Part shown: piece after piece, positions 6,468-8,121 of the stretch | How positions within the stretch are numbered: position 1 is the stretch's first letter | How the letters are laid out: every line of letters begins with the position of its first letter | Assembly: GCA_050744165.1 (NCBI GenBank) | Contig: JBOGGN010000310.1 | Location: 1-8,121 of the forward strand | Source: JBOGGN01 sp050744165 | Lineage (GTDB): Bacteria; Actinomycetota; Acidimicrobiia; Acidimicrobiales; Palsa-688 | Reading direction: 5' to 3' | DNA length: 8,121 nt | The notes under the pieces: model-generated | The model's database searches: none | What the model saw: the letters and a program-made list of their open reading frames with translations, nothing else | What the model was told of the DNA's origin: nothing | Position numbers and translations under genes: made by a program

Positions 6468-7916
6468 ATGGACGTCGAGCACCGCGAACTGGCCTCGGCT
6501 GGCCCGGTCGTTCCCACGCTGGCCGGGTGTCTCCTGCTCGGCGCCCTCTCCCTGGTAGTGGTCCCCTCGACGATCACCTTCGACCCCCTCACGTGGGCAA
6601 CGTGGGCTCGGGAGATCGTCCACTTCGACCTCAATACCACCGGCGGCCCGGCGTGGAAGCCCCTTCCGGTGATGTTGGACGTGGTCTTCGCTCCCTTCGG
6701 CGCCGTCGTCAAGTGGGTGTGGCTGGCGATCGCCCGGGCTGGCGTGGCGCTGGCGGCTGCCATGGCGTACCGGCTGGCCCGCCGCATGGCGGGACCGGTG
6801 GCCGGGCTGATCGCGGCCGGCGGCTTCCTCCTGAGCGCCACCCTTCTCGAGTACCTGGCGCCGCTCGGGATGTCCGAGCCATTGCTCGGGGGCCTGGCAC
6901 TACTGGCGATCGAGCGTCACCTCGACGACCGTTACGGCCAGGCCTACGGACTGATCTACGCCTGCCTGCTGCTGCGCCCGGAGACATTCCCTTTCTTCGC
7001 CGGCTATTCCCTCTTCCTGTGGTTCCGCTCACGGCGGGCCCGGCCCTGGGTCGTGCTGCTGATCGCGCTGTTGCCGGTGTGGTGGCTCCTGCCCGACTAT
7101 CTGGCGACGGGAAATGCCCTGCGTTCGTCCCAACGGGCGGCCATGCCGACTCAAGGTGGCCCCCTTCTGACCGGCTTCCCCGCCTGGGCGGTGGTGGAGA
7201 GCGCGTTCAACGCAGTCGTGCTCCCGGTGGTGGTGGGGGCCGCGATCGCCATGGTCCTGGCCGGCGTGGCGTACCTTCGCCGCCGTGAGGAGCGGGTGCT
7301 GGCCGGCCTGTCACTCGTCTGCCTCGGATGGTTGGCCGTGGTGGCGGTCGAGACCCAGGCTCATTTGGGCTCCGGCGACCAGCGCTACCTCATCGTGGCC
7401 TACGCCTTGGCGTGCGTCCTCGCCGGCGTCGGGTGGACGCGGGGCGTGCGGCTCGCCGCAGCTCGTGTCGGTTCGCTACCAGCGGCCCCTGGCGGCCCAT
7501 GGCGAGTGGCGGTGCTCGCCGGGGTGGTGGTCCTCGCCTCCTTGCCATTCGTGGCGTCGCGCCTCAACGAGTTGACTGGCAACATCGGCGAGGTCCCGTA
7601 CCAGGCCCACAAGTACGGTGAGCTGGCGGCCCTGATCCACCACGTCGGTGGGCGCCGGCCGATTCTGGCGTGCGGTCCGGTGACCTCCGACATTTATCAG
7701 ATGCCCGCCCTGGCCTGGGACCTCGGCGTCCACCAGTCACAGATCGTGATCGCCACTGCCACCGCGAAGGTCCCGGCGTCGGGCACCGTGTTCCGTTCCC
7801 GGACCACCCGAGGCTCACCGGTGGTACCTCCGACGCTCGGCTCTTCCGGATTCCGCCTTGTCGCCGCCACCGCCCAGTGGCAGCTGTTCAGCACTTGTGA
7901 CGACCTCCACCGCTGA
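6468..7916 (+). CDS. Polytopic membrane protein resembling GT-C glycosyltransferases (family 39-like)
   Basis: I recognise the general architecture but not a named gene. The 482 residues hold about ten hydrophobic segments (first about 16-33, last about 346-364), then a soluble C-terminal part of about 118 residues likely outside the membrane. GT-C-like features are an acidic first external loop (FDPLTWATWAREI, Asp39, then FDLNTTGGPAWKPLP), MSEPLLGGLALLAIERHLDDR (135-155) and LLRPETFPFF (168-177). Such enzymes move a sugar from a polyprenyl-phosphate donor to lipid, glycan or protein on the outer face of the membrane; donor and acceptor here are unknown. The frame stays open upstream into nadE, but that part is arginine-rich and not conserved-looking, so I start at ATG 6468; GTG 6462 is an alternative. 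No Shine-Dalgarno is visible. The 3' end overlaps the next GT-C-like gene by 20 bp. Confidence 0.8.
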   Translation: MDVEHRELASAGPVVPTLAGCLLLGALSLVVVPSTITFDPLTWATWAREIVHFDLNTTGGPAWKPLPVMLDVVFAPFGAVVKWVWLAIARAGVALAAAMAYRLARRMAGPVAGLIAAGGFLLSATLLEYLAPLGMSEPLLGGLALLAIERHLDDRYGQAYGLIYACLLLRPETFPFFAGYSLFLWFRSRRARPWVVLLIALLPVWWLLPDYLATGNALRSSQRAAMPTQGGPLLTGFPAWAVVESAFNAVVLPVVVGAAIAMVLAGVAYLRRREERVLAGLSLVCLGWLAVVAVETQAHLGSGDQRYLIVAYALACVLAGVGWTRGVRLAAARVGSLPAAPGGPWRVAVLAGVVVLASLPFVASRLNELTGNIGEVPYQAHKYGELAALIHHVGGRRPILACGPVTSDIYQMPALAWDLGVHQSQIVIATATAKVPASGTVFRSRTTRGSPVVPPTLGSSGFRLVAATAQWQLFSTCDDLHR

Positions 7917-8121
7917 CGCCGCGGCGCGCCCGGAGCCCGCCGAAACCTCGCAGGCGGACGAGCCAGCGAGGCGGAGCTGGCCCGACCGCTGGACCATGGG
8001 GGCGATTGTCGTCACCCTGGTGGGGCTGGCCCACGCCTTGGTGGTGTCGATCCGCTACCACGTGGGCTCCTTCGACGACGACGCCAGCTACGTTTCGCTG
8101 GCCCGGGCGATCGCCGCGGGC
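7897..8121 (+). CDS. GT-C family glycosyltransferase-like membrane protein, N-terminal part (cut by window edge)
   Basis: From GTG 7897 the frame is open to the right edge (75 residues). A polar, Ala/Pro/Glu-rich tail of about 30 residues is followed by one membrane helix (about 35-52, MGAIVVTLVGLAHALVV). Then comes SFDDDASYVSLARAIAAG, the acidic first-loop motif typical of GT39/ArnT-like and related polyprenyl-phosphate-sugar transferases (Asp60-62, Tyr65). The acidic cluster is the expected catalytic or metal-binding site on the outer side. The start overlaps the end of the preceding gene by 20 bp and lacks a Shine-Dalgarno, suggesting translational coupling. An ATG at 7996 is a possible later start, just before the helix. 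The family call rests on one motif and one helix, so subfamily and substrate are open. Confidence 0.72.
   Translation, partial: MTTSTADAAARPEPAETSQADEPARRSWPDRWTMGAIVVTLVGLAHALVVSIRYHVGSFDDDASYVSLARAIAAG

Noticed and set aside
1..8121. Mobile elements, CRISPR arrays, toxin-antitoxin or phage defence genes, tRNA genes
   Set aside because: I saw no spaced direct repeats, terminal inverted repeats, transposase or integrase motifs, or cloverleaf-like sequence. Coding content is fully explained by the listed genes.

Overview
The window is high-GC, densely packed bacterial chromosome. Short overlaps, GTG starts, few Shine-Dalgarno sequences and the style of the proteins suggest an actinobacterium. 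The GlnE sequence (for example its VDVDLRPEGR segment) resembles what I remember from Acidimicrobiia, but that placement is inference. I see no phage genes, insertion sequences, CRISPR arrays, tRNA or rRNA. The content is mostly core metabolism plus one export operon and the start of a membrane glycosyltransferase-like pair.

Layout. Positions 1-1644, minus strand, form a three-gene operon read right to left: a MarR-family regulator, a DrrA-like ABC ATPase, and the start of a third protein cut by the left edge, probably the partner permease. Both junctions overlap (20 bp and 1 bp). In front of marR is an AT-rich island with a perfect TTGACA box, an AATAAT-like -10 and a 14-bp palindrome touching the probable start codon. 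This is the layout of a self-repressed, efflux-type operon. Positions 1645-1805 hold that promoter plus two small hairpins and no gene.

Positions 1806-4607, minus strand, hold glnE, the bifunctional glutamine synthetase adenylyltransferase/adenylyl-removing enzyme. Positions 4703-6415, plus strand, hold nadE, glutamine-dependent NAD+ synthetase, divergent from glnE. The roughly 95-bp gap between them is filled by a 45-bp imperfect inverted repeat (17 of 19 arm pairs match) that abuts the glnE start codon. One gene controls glutamine synthesis and the other consumes glutamine, so a shared control site is plausible but unproven.

Positions 6468-8121, plus strand, hold two polytopic membrane proteins resembling GT-C glycosyltransferases. 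The first is complete (482 aa). The second overlaps it by 20 bp and is cut by the right edge. They follow nadE at a 52-bp gap and may be co-transcribed with it.

I did not find a convincing novel multi-gene system. The signals most worth a second look are the glnE/nadE palindrome, the promoter/operator/start arrangement of marR, and the uncharacterised GT-C-like pair.
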